Below are positions 24,901-35,052 of a DNA stretch of 64,000 nucleotides, piece by piece. Source of the stretch: Entophlyctis helioformis (taxonomy: Eukaryota > Chytridiomycota > Chytridiomycetes > Chytridiales > Chytriomycetaceae); contig JAHLKH010000069.1 in assembly GCA_025526915.1 (NCBI GenBank), forward strand, positions 58,362-122,361, read 5' to 3'. The notes beneath the pieces are model-generated. The model worked only from the letters and a program-made list of their open reading frames with translations, did not search any database and was not told the origin of the DNA. The position numbers were made by a program, and so were the translations under genes. How positions within the stretch are numbered: the stretch's first letter is position 1; each line of letters starts with the position of its first letter.

Positions 24901-25014
24901 GTCGATGAACGAGCGGGCCGTATCGAACGAGGCCTCGCCGAGGAGGTCCTGGTCAGTGCCCAAGGGGGCGGCGGCCGAGCGAGCCGCGGGCTGGGGCGAG
25001 CGCTCGACGGCCAT
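18945..25014 (-). CDS. Chromovirus gag-pol polyprotein (two apparent single-base gaps)
   Basis: ATG 25014 opens Gag: coiled region, then the Gag core LEPFVLAIEMAYKSA..., with no CCHC zinc knuckle seen. Protease has VDTGSSANL at about 22885-22915. RT runs about 22300-21500 with VYMDDIYIY at about 21750-21775. RNase H has VYTDASNYV. Integrase has an HHCC-type region ending CDVCQ and DDE residues in AMDVMFL, SDRDARW and GLAERS. GPY/F-like KWLGPFAI comes next, then a chromodomain (YEVERIVDSRTYRGKIEYLVKW) at about 19560-19400 and a long Ala/Pro-rich basic tail. The frame breaks once in RT (about 21815, after VFTQ) and once after the GPY/F module (about 19637). One added base at each point gives 6072 nt, 2023 residues. 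Either two inactivating deletions or assembly errors. Confidence 0.9.
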
Positions 25015-25104
25015 CCAAAGGAAAAAAAAACGGAAAAACGACGGAAAAATCGATCGACGGCGGCGGGGAACGACGGCCGACGGCGTCGAGAGGGCGGTTC
25101 TTGC

Positions 25105-25288
25105 TGTAACACTGGGCCTCCAGGCGGACTTGCCGGCTGGTTGCAGGGGCAGTGAGTATGCACGCGAGGAAGGGCGGGCAGACGACTGCAAGAACGGGGG
25201 CAACCAGAGCGGGGAACGCGGCCGGGCGATGTCTGTCCGGTCACGTGGGTCACGTGGATCACGTGACCGCGACCGAGCATCCGTTACA
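25105..25288 (-). repeat. 5' LTR of the ch romovirus (184 bp)
   Basis: TGTAAC..GTTACA ends. It carries three E-boxes (CACGTG) at 25242, 25251 and 25260 with 9-bp spacing. It lacks the 73-bp internal duplication found in the other LTR. Confidence 0.92.
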
Positions 25289-25293
25289 TAAAC
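25289..25293. repeat. Target-site duplication TAAAC (right)
   Basis: Five bases abutting the right LTR, identical to 18630-18634. Confidence 0.9.
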
Positions 25294-27004
25294 ACAACAC
25301 GGCAGCCATTGAGCATGACAAAAACGTCGTCCAGCCACCTTGTGTTGACAATGTGCTTGGCGAGCACCATGACTTCATCCCGTGTAACGTGCCAAACCGC
25401 ACCACTGGCATTGCCCTTCCGCTGCTGTGCCGTGTGGCTCAAGCAGCAGTTGCTGTAGGCCGTGCATGCAGAGGCAGATCTGCCAGTGGCATCCATCAGA
25501 ATCAGTGCCATGAGAATCCTCCAGAGATCACAAGCATGCCAACTTTTTTCGAGCCGAGGCGGTCCTGTTGGCAGTCCTGCTGTTGCCATTGGATGATGCA
25601 TGCATTCATGTCAATGCCATGCTGTCCAAGTGCATCCCAAGCAAGACTTACAGCGGTATCATTTGAGCAAAAACATCCCCATAACAACCATGGCTTTGGT
25701 CTGTGAACTCTCCAATATCCGCTCCAGTTTCGTCACGGTCGAGAAACACCGCGAAGGCATTGCTGAACGATTGAGCAAGAGGCTTGCCGCCGATCTTGTA
25801 CATCTGCAACATAAATGAGGCCTTGAAGACGTCCACAAACATCCTGGCAAGGTCTGGGTCTTGCAGGCGTTGACAGAACTCTGCGACAGTGATCCCTGCC
25901 CATGTTGCCTCAAAACGAATGCATGCCATAATGCACTTTGCAGCCGTGACAATCCCTTGCAAGTCATCATTGCAGCATCACGCATAAGTCAAGGTCGCAG
26001 TGCATGGCATCCAAAATTGCAAAGCAGGCAAGCCAGCATACCAATCTCATCACAATGAAAATAGTCATTTCTCGCTGCTGCTGCTGCCAACCGGCAGATG
26101 TCAAGAATCTCTGGCAAGCCAAAGGTGGCTGCAATAGATGCTACACCTGGGTGGTTGTATGATCTTATCTGTGCAATCTGTCTGCCGCGCATTTGCAGCA
26201 GCAGGACAGGGCAATAGCCGGCACAATGAAAGATGAGGTCGGTATCACCACTGATGACGACGACCGGCACATTGCTGTCAAGAAAGGCGTGTGAGCCATG
26301 GATTGGAGAGGCATGCAGAAGATCCAACCAACCTTGCTTCGCGCACGCGGCATGCAATGCAAACATCCGCCTCATTATCGCAAAGGCACACAGATGACCC
26401 TTCCCCAAAGTATCCAAGAAGACCCCCAATGGCCCCACAGATTGCCGCCTTACGCTTGCATGTCAATGGAAACGCCCACTGGAGTGACTGGATCTCGTCC
26501 CTGGAAGGGCACTCAGTCAGCACGGCATGCAAATCAACAACAGCAAGTGGCATACTTTGTGAGCCTGTTGCCTTTCTGGTCTGCTTTTCGCTTGGCCACC
26601 ATTGTCTGGATCGACAATGCTGCTTCCAAATTTACCCGTGCCCGCTCAGTGCGGACAGCCTTGATATTGGTGTTGAGAAGCGAGCCATTGACATGGAGCC
26701 GGACCATGTGGAGCTTTCCAATTGATGCTGCGAGGCTGGCAATGAGCGGCTCGAGTGTCGGCGTCCAGTTTTCCTCTGGCTGTGCCAGCAGTATTGGTGC
26801 TGCTTTGTAGATATCGCCGGCAAAAAGACTGAGAACGTCCACATGCACAACACACTGGATGGGCGGACACTCTGTGTTGTGCTGCTGCAGTGTTTGATGG
26901 GGCTGTACCACGACCTGAATTGCACCCGAGAGAGGGTTTGTGGGATCAAAGGTTTTGCTACCACCTGCTTTGTCGATGGGAGGAGTCGCGCCGACGACTC
27001 CCAT
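25289..27004 (-). CDS. FEN1/XPG-like PIN nuclease half of the XPG-Fanzor gene
   Basis: ATG 27004 (MGVVGATPP, as in XPG-family N-termini). Exons: 27004-26556, 26500-26333, 26274-26042, 25955-25652, then an exon from about 25575 into the insertion site. XPG-N: CVVHVDVLSLFAGDIY (Asp at 26837-26839) and KLHMVRLHVNGSLL, where the usual FDG aspartate is Asn (26687-26689). XPG-I is created by splicing: DNEADVCIACRVREAS, then VPVVVISGDTDLIF with Glu 26371, Asp 26365, Asp 26244 and Asp 26238. A helix-turn-helix-like part follows (FGLPEILDICRLAAAA...YFHCDEIGGIVTA), comparable to the FEN1 H2TH. The family cuts flap or bubble DNA with two metals. The 3' end of this half joins in frame across the transposon to 18629. 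The acceptor near 25575 lies beside an A6 run and is not settled. Confidence 0.7.
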
Positions 27005-27446
27005 GTGTGTTGGGCGTGCTTGTTGGTTTGTTGTTGCGTGTTGTTGTGTGTCGTGGCAAGTCGCGATCTGGTGTTTGCATTGACATTCTCTGATTGTTTG
27101 GCAGCAATGAATGGAGCACTGGTCTGTGTGTGTGTGGAATGGCATGCTCCTCAGAGAGAGAGAGAGCGTTGCACATGACTATGCATTCGTCCCTCTTTAT
27201 CCATGGAGGACACACACGCACCGCCCAGCGAGACAGCAGGCGCTGCTACCTGCACCACTGCCGTTGCTGTGCTCGCATCGCGCAGTGTCAGCACTTCTCA
27301 AGGGCTCTCTAGATCGACCAATCACAGCGATTCCAACAGGATTGACCAATCACAGCAATTCCACCAGGGGTAATGGTATGAGAACCGGGCCTGGATTTGT
27401 GGTGAATTCGTTACAAACGCACTTAACGAGCAAGCCAAAGAGTCGA
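27005..27446 (+). promoter_or_regulatory. Divergent promoter with paired CCAAT boxes
   Basis: Separates the XPG-Fanzor start from the NDUFB2-like start. Two GACCAATCACAGC elements lie at 27318-27322 and 27346-27350 (28 bp apart), 97-129 bp before the complex I ATG. CCAATCA is the HAP/NF-Y site, common in promoters of respiratory genes. A short (AG) run lies at about 27157-27169. Confidence 0.55.
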
Positions 27447-27967
27447 ATGGGCGGACACGGACACGGACCCTACAACTACTCGTACCCGCGGGTGTTCCCG
27501 GTGCCCAAGGTCGGCGGCCGCTGGTTCCCGTCGCTGTACATGAGCTGCGCCATCTTCTTCCTGTCCTTCCGCTGCTACTACGAGGGCGGCCACCACTTTG
27601 TGAGTCGTCGCTGGCTGCGTCGCTGGCTGCGTCGTCGCCCGTTGTGATTGCCGAGTGAGCGAGCGGGCTGGCACTGGCTGGCACTGGCTCGTTGCCTGTC
27701 ACTGGTTGGAACTGGCTGGCACTGGCTGCTGCGCACGGGCCAGCACTCGCCCATTCCCGCCAGTGCGCCAGCCCCTGCAGCCGCAGCCGCCCGCCGCCCA
27801 GCACCAAGCCATGCGTCTGCTCGTCCTAACACCCCCACGCACCCCGCAACGCCAAACCGCAACAGATGGGCCATCACCCGTGGGAGGAGCCCAAGATGAT
27901 CGCTCACCTGGAAAAGGTCGACAAGAAGTTTGGCTCCCGTCTGGCCATCGACAACATGCACCACTGA
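27447..27967 (+). CDS. NDUFB2: Complex I subunit NDUFB2 (AGGG)-like, two exons
   Basis: Exons 27447-27599 and 27866-27967 (GTGAGT..ACAG) give 84 residues. The N-terminus MGGHGHGP is Gly/His-rich as in plant and fungal AGGG subunits. One hydrophobic segment follows (RWFPSLYMSCAIFFLSFRCYY), then EGGHHFMGHHPWEEP, matching the family's transmembrane helix and HPWE ending. This is an accessory single-helix subunit of the respiratory complex I membrane arm. The exon junction falls between HHF and MGHHPW, so neither exon alone would be recognised. The family call rests on a short protein and could be a related small complex I subunit. Confidence 0.7.
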
Positions 27968-28150
27968 TCCAGTGATCCACGGATCCACGGATGCATTCAT
28001 CTGCGCTCTCTCTTCTCGTCTCCTTTCATCCCTTCCTCCCCTATCACCATCCCTTTCCAACGTCTGCCGGCGTGTGCATGTCCCGTTTGTTTCTGACAAT
28101 TGAAGACAGGCATACACAGGCATACACGCAGACAGATTTTACAGACAGAC

Positions 28151-28174
28151 CGTCGGTCGGTCGGTCGGTCGGTC
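28151..28174. repeat. (CGGT)n microsatellite
   Basis: About five uninterrupted CGGT units in the convergent 3' space between the complex I gene and the long disordered-protein gene. Confidence 0.7.
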
Positions 28175-28234
28175 CGGCAATAGTCAACCATGTCATGTCA
28201 TGCTTTATATAGCAACAGATGTGCAGGAGGGCAA

Positions 28235-31200
28235 CTAGATGGGCTGGATTCTACGAGTAGGCGTGGGCGAGTGTGAGTGAGTGTGGGGGAGGGATCCGGG
28301 CGGCGCTGGCGACTTGGTGAACATCTGGCTGAGGAGCCGCCAGAGGGGCCGGTGTCGCGACGCGGCGAGATCGGGCTTGGTGGCTATGGCTGTGGTTGTA
28401 ACTGTGGCTGTGGTTGTAGATATGGCTGTTGACGGGCTCGAGCTTGGGCTTGGGTTGATGGGCCGGTAGGCAGGCGGCAGAGGGAGCGATGCGGCGTCGA
28501 GACCTGGCGGCGTGATGGTTGATGTGTTGGAGCTGCTGAACGAGTTGGATGATCGCCACGCTGTCGTGTCCGTGGGCGGCAGGTGCGAGTGTGCGGGTAC
28601 ATGCGCGTCCATCTTGTCCAATGCCGGCTCGTGGGTCTGCGGGGTCTGTACCGCTTGTGGCGGCATGTGCACGGCTGGCGGCTGGGGCTCGTGGCGAGAC
28701 GGTTTGACAAGCCGCCCTCGCGACTTGAATGGCCGGCTGTTGGCTACAGAGACTGTGCGCAGTGACGAGACGGTCGATGACGACGACGACGACGAGGATG
28801 TTGCGTGCGGCTGTGACAGAGGTGGTGTCGGCCATACCAGCACATCGGCAGGCTTGGATGACCGCGATCCGCGCGAATCGGTCAGCGATGTCCTGTCGCT
28901 GGACGCGAGCGTCGACTCGGACGGCATGGCGTGCATGGCCGACAGATCGCTCGGCTGCTGCCCGCGTCCCACGGCATCCTGGCTTGCCGCCTGCGCCGTG
29001 CGATCGCCCTCGCTGTCGTCGTCATACTCTGTCCTGTTGGCAGCCGTCCCAGCACCATCGCCGCCCGCAGACCCATGCGCAGCAAGCGCAGCAAGCGTGA
29101 TCACAGGCCCGCCGGCCGCAGGCACATGCGACAAGTCCAGCAGATGCTCCAGCTCTCTCAGCAGATCCGGCGGCTGGCCGTCAGCCGCAGCCTCTGGCGT
29201 CGTGTACGGCTGCACCACCACGTCCACAACAACTGAGCCGCGGTCGACGCGTGTGGGCTGCTGGCCTGGTCTCGCGGCCGCCGGCCGTCCTTGCCACATC
29301 GACTCGACGGATCCGGGCAGTCCTCCTCCGCCCGCTCCACCTGCTCCCTTCCGGCCATCATCGACCCTCTCGCGCGGCTCCCCGTTCTCGCTCGCAGCCC
29401 CTGTGCCATGGTCGCCTCCACCCTCGGCCACCAACAGACTCTCGGAATTCCATGCACGCAGCGGCTCGATCTTGCTGCCCTGTCCATCCCGCCCTGTACT
29501 ACTGCCACTGCTGCCCGCAGCACATCCTGCAACCATGGGCGCCACGTCAGAGAGGAGCAGCAGTGCCGGGCTTGGCGACCGCGAGTCGCGCGGCGTGGGG
29601 CATCCGCCCGCGAGCGAGCTGATGCTCGCACAGAGCGGCAGCAGCTGGCCGCTCTGGATACGCGATATGCGGTACAGCGAGAGATCCAGTTCGTCAAACA
29701 GCGGTGGGCCGTCCAGTGGCAAGGCGGGCGGGTCGCAAGGATCGTGGCCGTCGTCGACACTGCTGTCGTCGTCGTCGTCGTCGTCGTCGCCATCACGATC
29801 ATCATCATCGTCGTCATCGTCGTCGTCCTTGTTGTTGTTGGCATTGTTGCTGGTTGCTGGCTTTGGCTCTGGCTCCGGGTCAGGCGTCATGGGAGCCGAC
29901 GCATCAATGACGACAGCAGGCTGCTGCACGAGCTGGGACGGCGGTACGGGTGCTGGTGGTCGCGAATGCTGCCGTCGCACGAATGCCGGTCCGTGTCTTG
30001 GCAACGCCAGTGCCGGCGTCGTGTGATCGAGACAGTCCCTTTCAAACGACACGCGTGCAGGGACCATGGTCGCAACAAACTCGACAGTCTGCCTGCGACG
30101 TGCGTATCCCGTCATGGAGACGGATGACTCCACATCGCCAATCTCCTTGATGGCTGCTTCAAGGATCGTCGCATCGTCCTGGACCTCGACTGTTGTTGTG
30201 GTCTGCGCGGAAGTGGCATCCGCACCGGTGCCGTGTGCAGCCACCGGTCCACGAGACACGACACGATCCATGGCCATGTGTTGTGGTTTGTGCAATGGTG
30301 CGGGTGGCGATGGCTGCAGGCAGCCATAGTCTGCATCGTTGAGCGCGAGGAGAGAGTCGAGGGTCGCGTCTGCATCCAAGAGGTCTGGCGATGTATCGGC
30401 GCGCGTTGATGGCCGGCCAGACGACCCTCTGATCCCCAAATACGATGCACGCGATTCTCTGAACCCGGTGCCGGTGCGGCGGGGGTTGCGGCGACGCGAC
30501 GCGCTGCTGTTGGTGCTGCTGGCTGTGTGCGTGCTTGCGCCAGTGCCGCTATCCCTGCGTGCCGGGCTGGCTTTCGCGGTCGTCGCTGTTGTGATTGGTG
30601 TGACTTTGAACGGCTGCTGGCGGCTTGCGTGCCGTTGCGGCGTCATTTCGCCCGTGCCCGACTCTTGATCCGAGTCTTTGCTGTCGTCGTCACTCTCGCT
30701 CGTACCGTCACCGTCACTGTCGTCTTCGTCGTCGTCTGACCAGTTGAATGTCACCTGCCCTTGCCCGCGCTCAAGCTCCACCTGGCCATCGTGCTCGACT
30801 TGCACCTCGTCGTCATCATCATCACCATCATCATCGTCGTCGTCATTGTCATCTTCCTCCTTGTCCTCATCGTCGTCATCGTCATCACCAAGCTCGCCAA
30901 CGCCACTCGCGTGCTGTCCAGCAGTCTCGCCACTCGCGCCTCCGCGATCAAACGCAGCAACCAGATCCTCGACACGCGAGATGGATCGGCACCTGACCGT
31001 CTCGCTGAACGATATGCTCTTGCGTGCACCACTCACACCCCCGCTGCCACCCCCACTCCCACTTGTCTCGGTGCCAAGAACCGTCGCACCGGTGTGTGCT
31101 GCCCGCCGATGTCCACGGAACCGCACGCGGCTCTCTCCGCTCTCCGACAGCGGCGCATGCGCACCAAGCGACGACGACGACGACGCAGACCAAGGCGGCG

Positions 31201-33056
31201 TCAACATGGACGTGGATGCTGATGTCTGTGGCGATGCACTCGGCCCCGTCTCGGGTCGTGCAGACGACATCATATCGTTCCATCGCTTGTTGATGGACCA
31301 GATCGACTCGCGTTTGGGTGGGACGGGGTTCCAGCCGCGAGTGCCGCTGCTGCTGCCACTGCTCCTTGGCGTGGTGCTCGCGTGCCGGTCGTGCCGGTCG
31401 TCGTTGCCTTCGTCATCGCTCTCCGTGTCAGCGTCCGTGCCCGACACGGGTTGGTGCGTCCGTGCAAGCAGCGGCGGCGGTGTTGGTGGAGGCGGTTGTG
31501 CTGGCAAGGAGGCAGACGGGGCGGCTGGTGCATTCGACGACGACGACGACGAGGACGCGGGCGGCGACCACATTTTGGAGCGGCGCAGCGAGAGGGCGAG
31601 GGAGAGCCGCGATGGATGGCCGTTGGGGATCTGTTGCACGTGTTGCTGCTGCTGCTGTTGCGGGGCCGGAGGTTGGAGGGATGATGGCGTGCTTGGGATA
31701 TAGCCCGCGCCGCGGCCAGACGATAGCGCCCCGCGTGTTGGCTGATGTGGTGCGGGATGGCTGTCGGCGGGATGCGGCTCGTGTGGCGGGAGACCTGCCG
31801 AGCCTGACGCCGATCTGGCTGGCGGGCTGTGCACGGGATCGCCGGCGCTGGAGGGCGGCTGGTCTGGCGCGACGGCAGGCGACAGCGGCGGCGCGGATGT
31901 TGTGCGCAGCTGAATGCCGGTTGAGGCGGGAGGCGATGGACGATGGACGTGGCTTGACAGCGGGGACTGGTGGCCGACGGACAGCGTCTGGTACTGGTGC
32001 TTGTGGTGCAGATGTGCGCTGTGGTGGTTGTGGTTGTGGTGGTGGAACGGCGGTTGCGACACGATGCCGGCGGCGCGTGGGAGAATGGTCATGACGGTTG
32101 TTTTGGGTGTGGGCGAGGTCACGGCATGCGAGACGCGTGCGTGGAAGTAGCCGCTGCCGTGCGGCTCTGGTGGGCTTATGGCGTTTGGGTGGGATGGCGG
32201 TGCCAGTGCGTGTGCGTGTGCGTGTGCAGGCGGCTGCTGGTGCGGCTGTTGCTGGTGTAGGACAGCCGTGTCGCTGTTGAGGGTCGAGATGGATGCCGAC
32301 GACGCAGAGACTGGCGACTGGCGCGTCGCTGGGTTGCGCGACAATGCACTGGACAGCAGCGAGCCTGTGGTGGCGTGTTCTGCCTGCTGCGGATGGTGGT
32401 GGAGGTCAGAGGCTGCTTTGGCTCGCGACTGGTAAACGACCGAGACGGGCTCGACGGCAACAGGCACCAGACAGGGCGGCGCGAGCGGCGCCAGCTGCCG
32501 TCCGACTTTCGATGGGCTCTGCAGATCCAATCCGCACACGTCGCGCCAATTAGCACTCGATCACAGAGCAGCATGGCCAGCAGACCGGGCAATCACCACG
32601 GCCAAGATCGCGCTGTCTCGCTCCCTGCATGCATACCTGTGATCCTGCCGAAGCCGCCACTGGCGCAGCGCTGGCAGGCGAGTGCCCTGCACCTGTCGGC
32701 TTCTTGACGTTGAGCAGACTAGGTGCCGCACCAGACGCGATACGCACGCGACTGGCCAGCGCCGGATCGCTGCCTGGTGTGTCGGGATGCGCGGGTGCCG
32801 ACCCTTCATAATCCGTCACAAAGACCACCGACCCGTCCGCGCTCTCGCCGCTCCCCGCTGCACCCACCAGGTCCGACTTGGCCATGGTCAGAGCCGCAAT
32901 CGGCGACATGGCGCTGGCGGCGGCTGGCATGGGCGTGGCGCCTGCGGCTGATGTCCCAGCATGCTTGCGATGGGGTCCTGCCGAGCTGCCTGGCGGGCTG
33001 GTGGGCAGCGTCGGACCACCAGCGGTCTCGAACAGCGCCAGACCAAAGAGCTTCAT
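28235..33056 (-). CDS. Large disordered acidic protein, two exons, unknown function
   Basis: Exon 1 33056-32637 and exon 2 32518-28235 (GTATGC..TGCAG, phase 0) give 1567 residues. Starts MKLFGLALFETAGG. Almost all of it is low complexity: His/Gln runs, Ser/Pro-rich tracts, and two long Asp/Glu runs near residues 690-720 and 990-1020. Short ordered-looking islands are NPVPPKRESIWSINKRWNDM, then RKSISFSETVRCRSISRVEDL and YRISRIQSGQLLPLC. KSISF fits the (R/K)x(V/I)xF docking motif for protein phosphatase 1, which would suit a scaffold or regulatory subunit, but this is only a motif match. The plus strand of the same region shows long antisense ORFs caused by codon bias. Confidence 0.65.
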
Positions 33057-33134
33057 GTGGACAATGGCGCGACAAGATCGAGAGCAGGTCTGAGTGGACG
33101 AAGCGTGATTATTTCGGCTGGGGGATCCGCCCAT

Positions 33135-33146
33135 CCAATGACGTCA
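33135..33146 (-). promoter_or_regulatory. CCAAT overlapping a CRE (TGACGTCA)
   Basis: A palindromic TGACGTCA (33139-33146) shares its first T with a CCAAT box. It lies about 80 bp upstream of the disordered-protein ATG. TGACGTCA is the classical ATF/CREB bZIP site. Confidence 0.45.
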
Positions 33147-33212
33147 CACTTGACGAACGTGACTTGAGAAGAAGAGAAGGTACCAAACGGTCTGTATTTG
33201 CATCCGTCTGCT

Positions 33213-34584
33213 TTATTGGTCCGCCAACCGCTTGAGCCAGGCAGACAGGAGCTCGTATGTCCAGATGGTGAGCGCCGAGGCAGGAACGGTGCGCACGAGA
33301 CTGGTCCCAAACCCGCTGTAAAACCCGTACACGCCCTCTTCACGCAGGATGACGCGGGCCGACTGCAGCAGGCCGCGGTATTTAGGCATGCGATGGGACT
33401 CTTCGGCAGCAGGAGGATGCGCCGACGGTGGGGTCATGAAGAGTGCACGCAGATCCGAGCTGCTTGAGGGGGTTGCGGGCGACTTTCGGTTTCGCGTGAG
33501 CTGTGTCTGGAGCCTTGTGCGGATGACTTCATGGGGGTATGTTGCTGAGGACGCGGCCATTTTGGAGGCAGCTGATGCAAAGAGGATCCAAGATCCGCTG
33601 ACTTTTCCGTTCTCATCTGCCGGGCCGTGCATGTGAGTCAATGGCCAGTCAGCAAGGGGTGGCCAGTGAGCGGTGGACAGGATGGCCGACCTTGGAGCAC
33701 GATCTTGAGGCGTTCGTAGAGAGGGAACTGGATGGCGACGTGGCTGACACCGACAAGAGATGGACCCAAGCCCTTGTAGAGGGCAATCCAGCCCTCTTGC
33801 CGGTAAATGGTGGAGAGCGCGTTCAAGACAGACGTGTAGTAGTAGGGCGAGTCTGGCGCAGGGATGCGAGGCTGGGTCATGATACGCGCTGACATGGCAG
33901 ATGTGGGGTCAGTTGTGGGTCAGTTGCGCGGCAGTTGTACGACAGTTGCAGACTGGAGGTTGTGTGGTTGGAGGGGAATGCCGGCAGCACGGCGCTCACT
34001 TCTGACGACCCACAGGGGATTGGTGACCAGCGTGCTGATGGCGCCGGCCTGGGAGGCAGCCAGGATGTGGACAAGCGTCGTCTGCTGCGAGAGACCTGGT
34101 GTAAGCATGAGCGTGTCAGTCACGGCGGAGTGCAGAAAGCGATCGTGCGAGAGTACGAGACGACAGACGCACCCAAGAGGTCCTGCAGAGCGTCCTTTGC
34201 CCACTCGTAGACGGAAAAGTAGATGGCCCACGTGGGCAGGTAGCCGGCTGCCGTTGCGCCAACGCCGCGATAGAGGCCGGTGATGCCCTCGGTGGCCCAG
34301 ATGGACACCAGCCGCGTGGCTGTTGTGGATGAAGCTGGCCGCGACGCCGACGCCGATGCTGATGCCGAAGCCGAGTGTTGGGCCGAGTGCTGGGCAGATG
34401 CCTGGACAGGCTGGTCGTTCTGTAAGCGGATCTTGAGCATGTCGAGCGGGCAGGTGATGATGGCCGAGACGGCGCCGGCCCCGCCGCCGGCCGCAGCCTG
34501 GCGGACCCGCTCGCTGCGTCTGTAGTGACCGGACGGCCCGTTGGGAATGCGTGAGTGGGCAGCCAAGGCCAGGCATGCAGCCAC
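33213..34584 (-). CDS. NDT1: Mitochondrial carrier, NAD+ (NDT1/YIA6)-like, start exon unresolved
   Basis: Exons: from about 34584 to 34173, 34095-34000, 33888-33691 and 33616-33213. The three SLC25 repeats carry PLDMLKIRLQ, NPLWVVRTRIMTQ (made by splicing) and YPHEVIRTRLQTQ. GYLPTWAIYFSVYEWAKD, QEGWIALYKGLGPSLVG and EEGVYGFYSGFGTSLVRTVPASALT closely follow yeast Ndt1/Yia6 and plant NDT carriers. These move NAD+ (pyrimidine-nucleotide carriers are the nearest alternative) across the inner mitochondrial membrane. An Ala/Ser-rich low-complexity insert follows PLDMLKIRLQ. The frame is open upstream of the first helix but has no ATG there. A short 5' exon is missing from my model, so 34584 is only a boundary. 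Confidence 0.78.
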
Positions 34585-35052
34585 GCATTCAGGCAGGGCG
34601 ACCTACAGCCACGCAAAGCTGCCACTGCTGCTGCTGCTGCTGCTGCTGCTGGTTGGGTCGTGCGATGGTTGTGTAGCAGGTGTGGGCGTGGGCGTGGGCG
34701 TGGGCGTGGGCATGAGAGCTGCCAGGGGATGTCGGTCAAGTCGCTGTCAAGGAAGCCAATGCCGGTCGCTGTCAAGCCACTCACTGACAGCCAATGCCAT
34801 GCAAGCCCGGCCAATCAGCGCACGCCCACCAAGGGCCGCGAGGCCGCTCTCTGCGAGCCGCGCCGTCGCTCTTTCCCGCGCTTCAACCAGAGATCTCGCC
34901 CCCGCCCTCGCAGGTGAGTCGTGGCCGCCCCTGGCCTTGGCCTTGGCCCCTGTGCCCTCTCACGGCTGTCTGTCGGCTGTCTCACGCCCCTTCCGGTGCA
35001 GACCACCACCACCTCACACACCACCCACACACAGTCACCACCCACACACACA
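34585..35052 (+). promoter_or_regulatory. Divergent promoter with three CCAAT boxes
   Basis: CCAAT at 34756, 34791 and 34811; the last is CCAATCAGCG, as in the hydrolase promoters. A (CTG)n run lies at 34624-34651 and four GTGGGC units at about 34682-34708. Confidence 0.45.

Larger units (their letters stand above)
18635..25288 (-). mobile_element. Ty3/gypsy chromovirus, LTR to LTR
   Basis: A complete 6.65-kb element on the minus strand: LTRs, a purine-rich tract (GGGGGGAG) directly before the 3' LTR at 18892-18899, one gag-pol frame and TAAAC duplications. Domain order Gag, protease, RT, RNase H, integrase, chromodomain identifies a chromovirus. The LTRs are nearly identical apart from one duplication, so the insertion is recent. 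It sits inside an exon of the XPG-Fanzor gene. Deleting the element and one TAAAC leaves the exon frame open. No tRNA primer-binding site beginning TGG is visible after the 5' LTR, so self-priming is possible. Confidence 0.93.

Noticed and set aside
24100..25000. Zinc-knuckle (CCHC) nucleocapsid in Gag
   Set aside because: Looked for and not found. The region after the Gag core is Ser/Lys-rich without the Cys/His pattern.
26278..26438. Frame +1 reading KGHLCAFAIMRRMFALH as the coding frame of the XPG-I exon
   Set aside because: The other frame carries the DNEAD motif and has a clean intron leading into VVVISGDTDL, which rebuilds the XPG-I signature.
13673..27326. GGTCGATC near 13677 and its inverse near 27313 as terminal inverted repeats of a Fanzor transposon
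   Set aside because: Only 8 bp of strict identity, no matching target duplication, and the right element lies in the complex I promoter. Likely chance.
28512..32094. Several long plus-strand frames (up to 504 codons)
   Set aside because: Antisense shadows of the disordered protein; poly-Ser and poly-Arg translations of its acidic and Gln runs.
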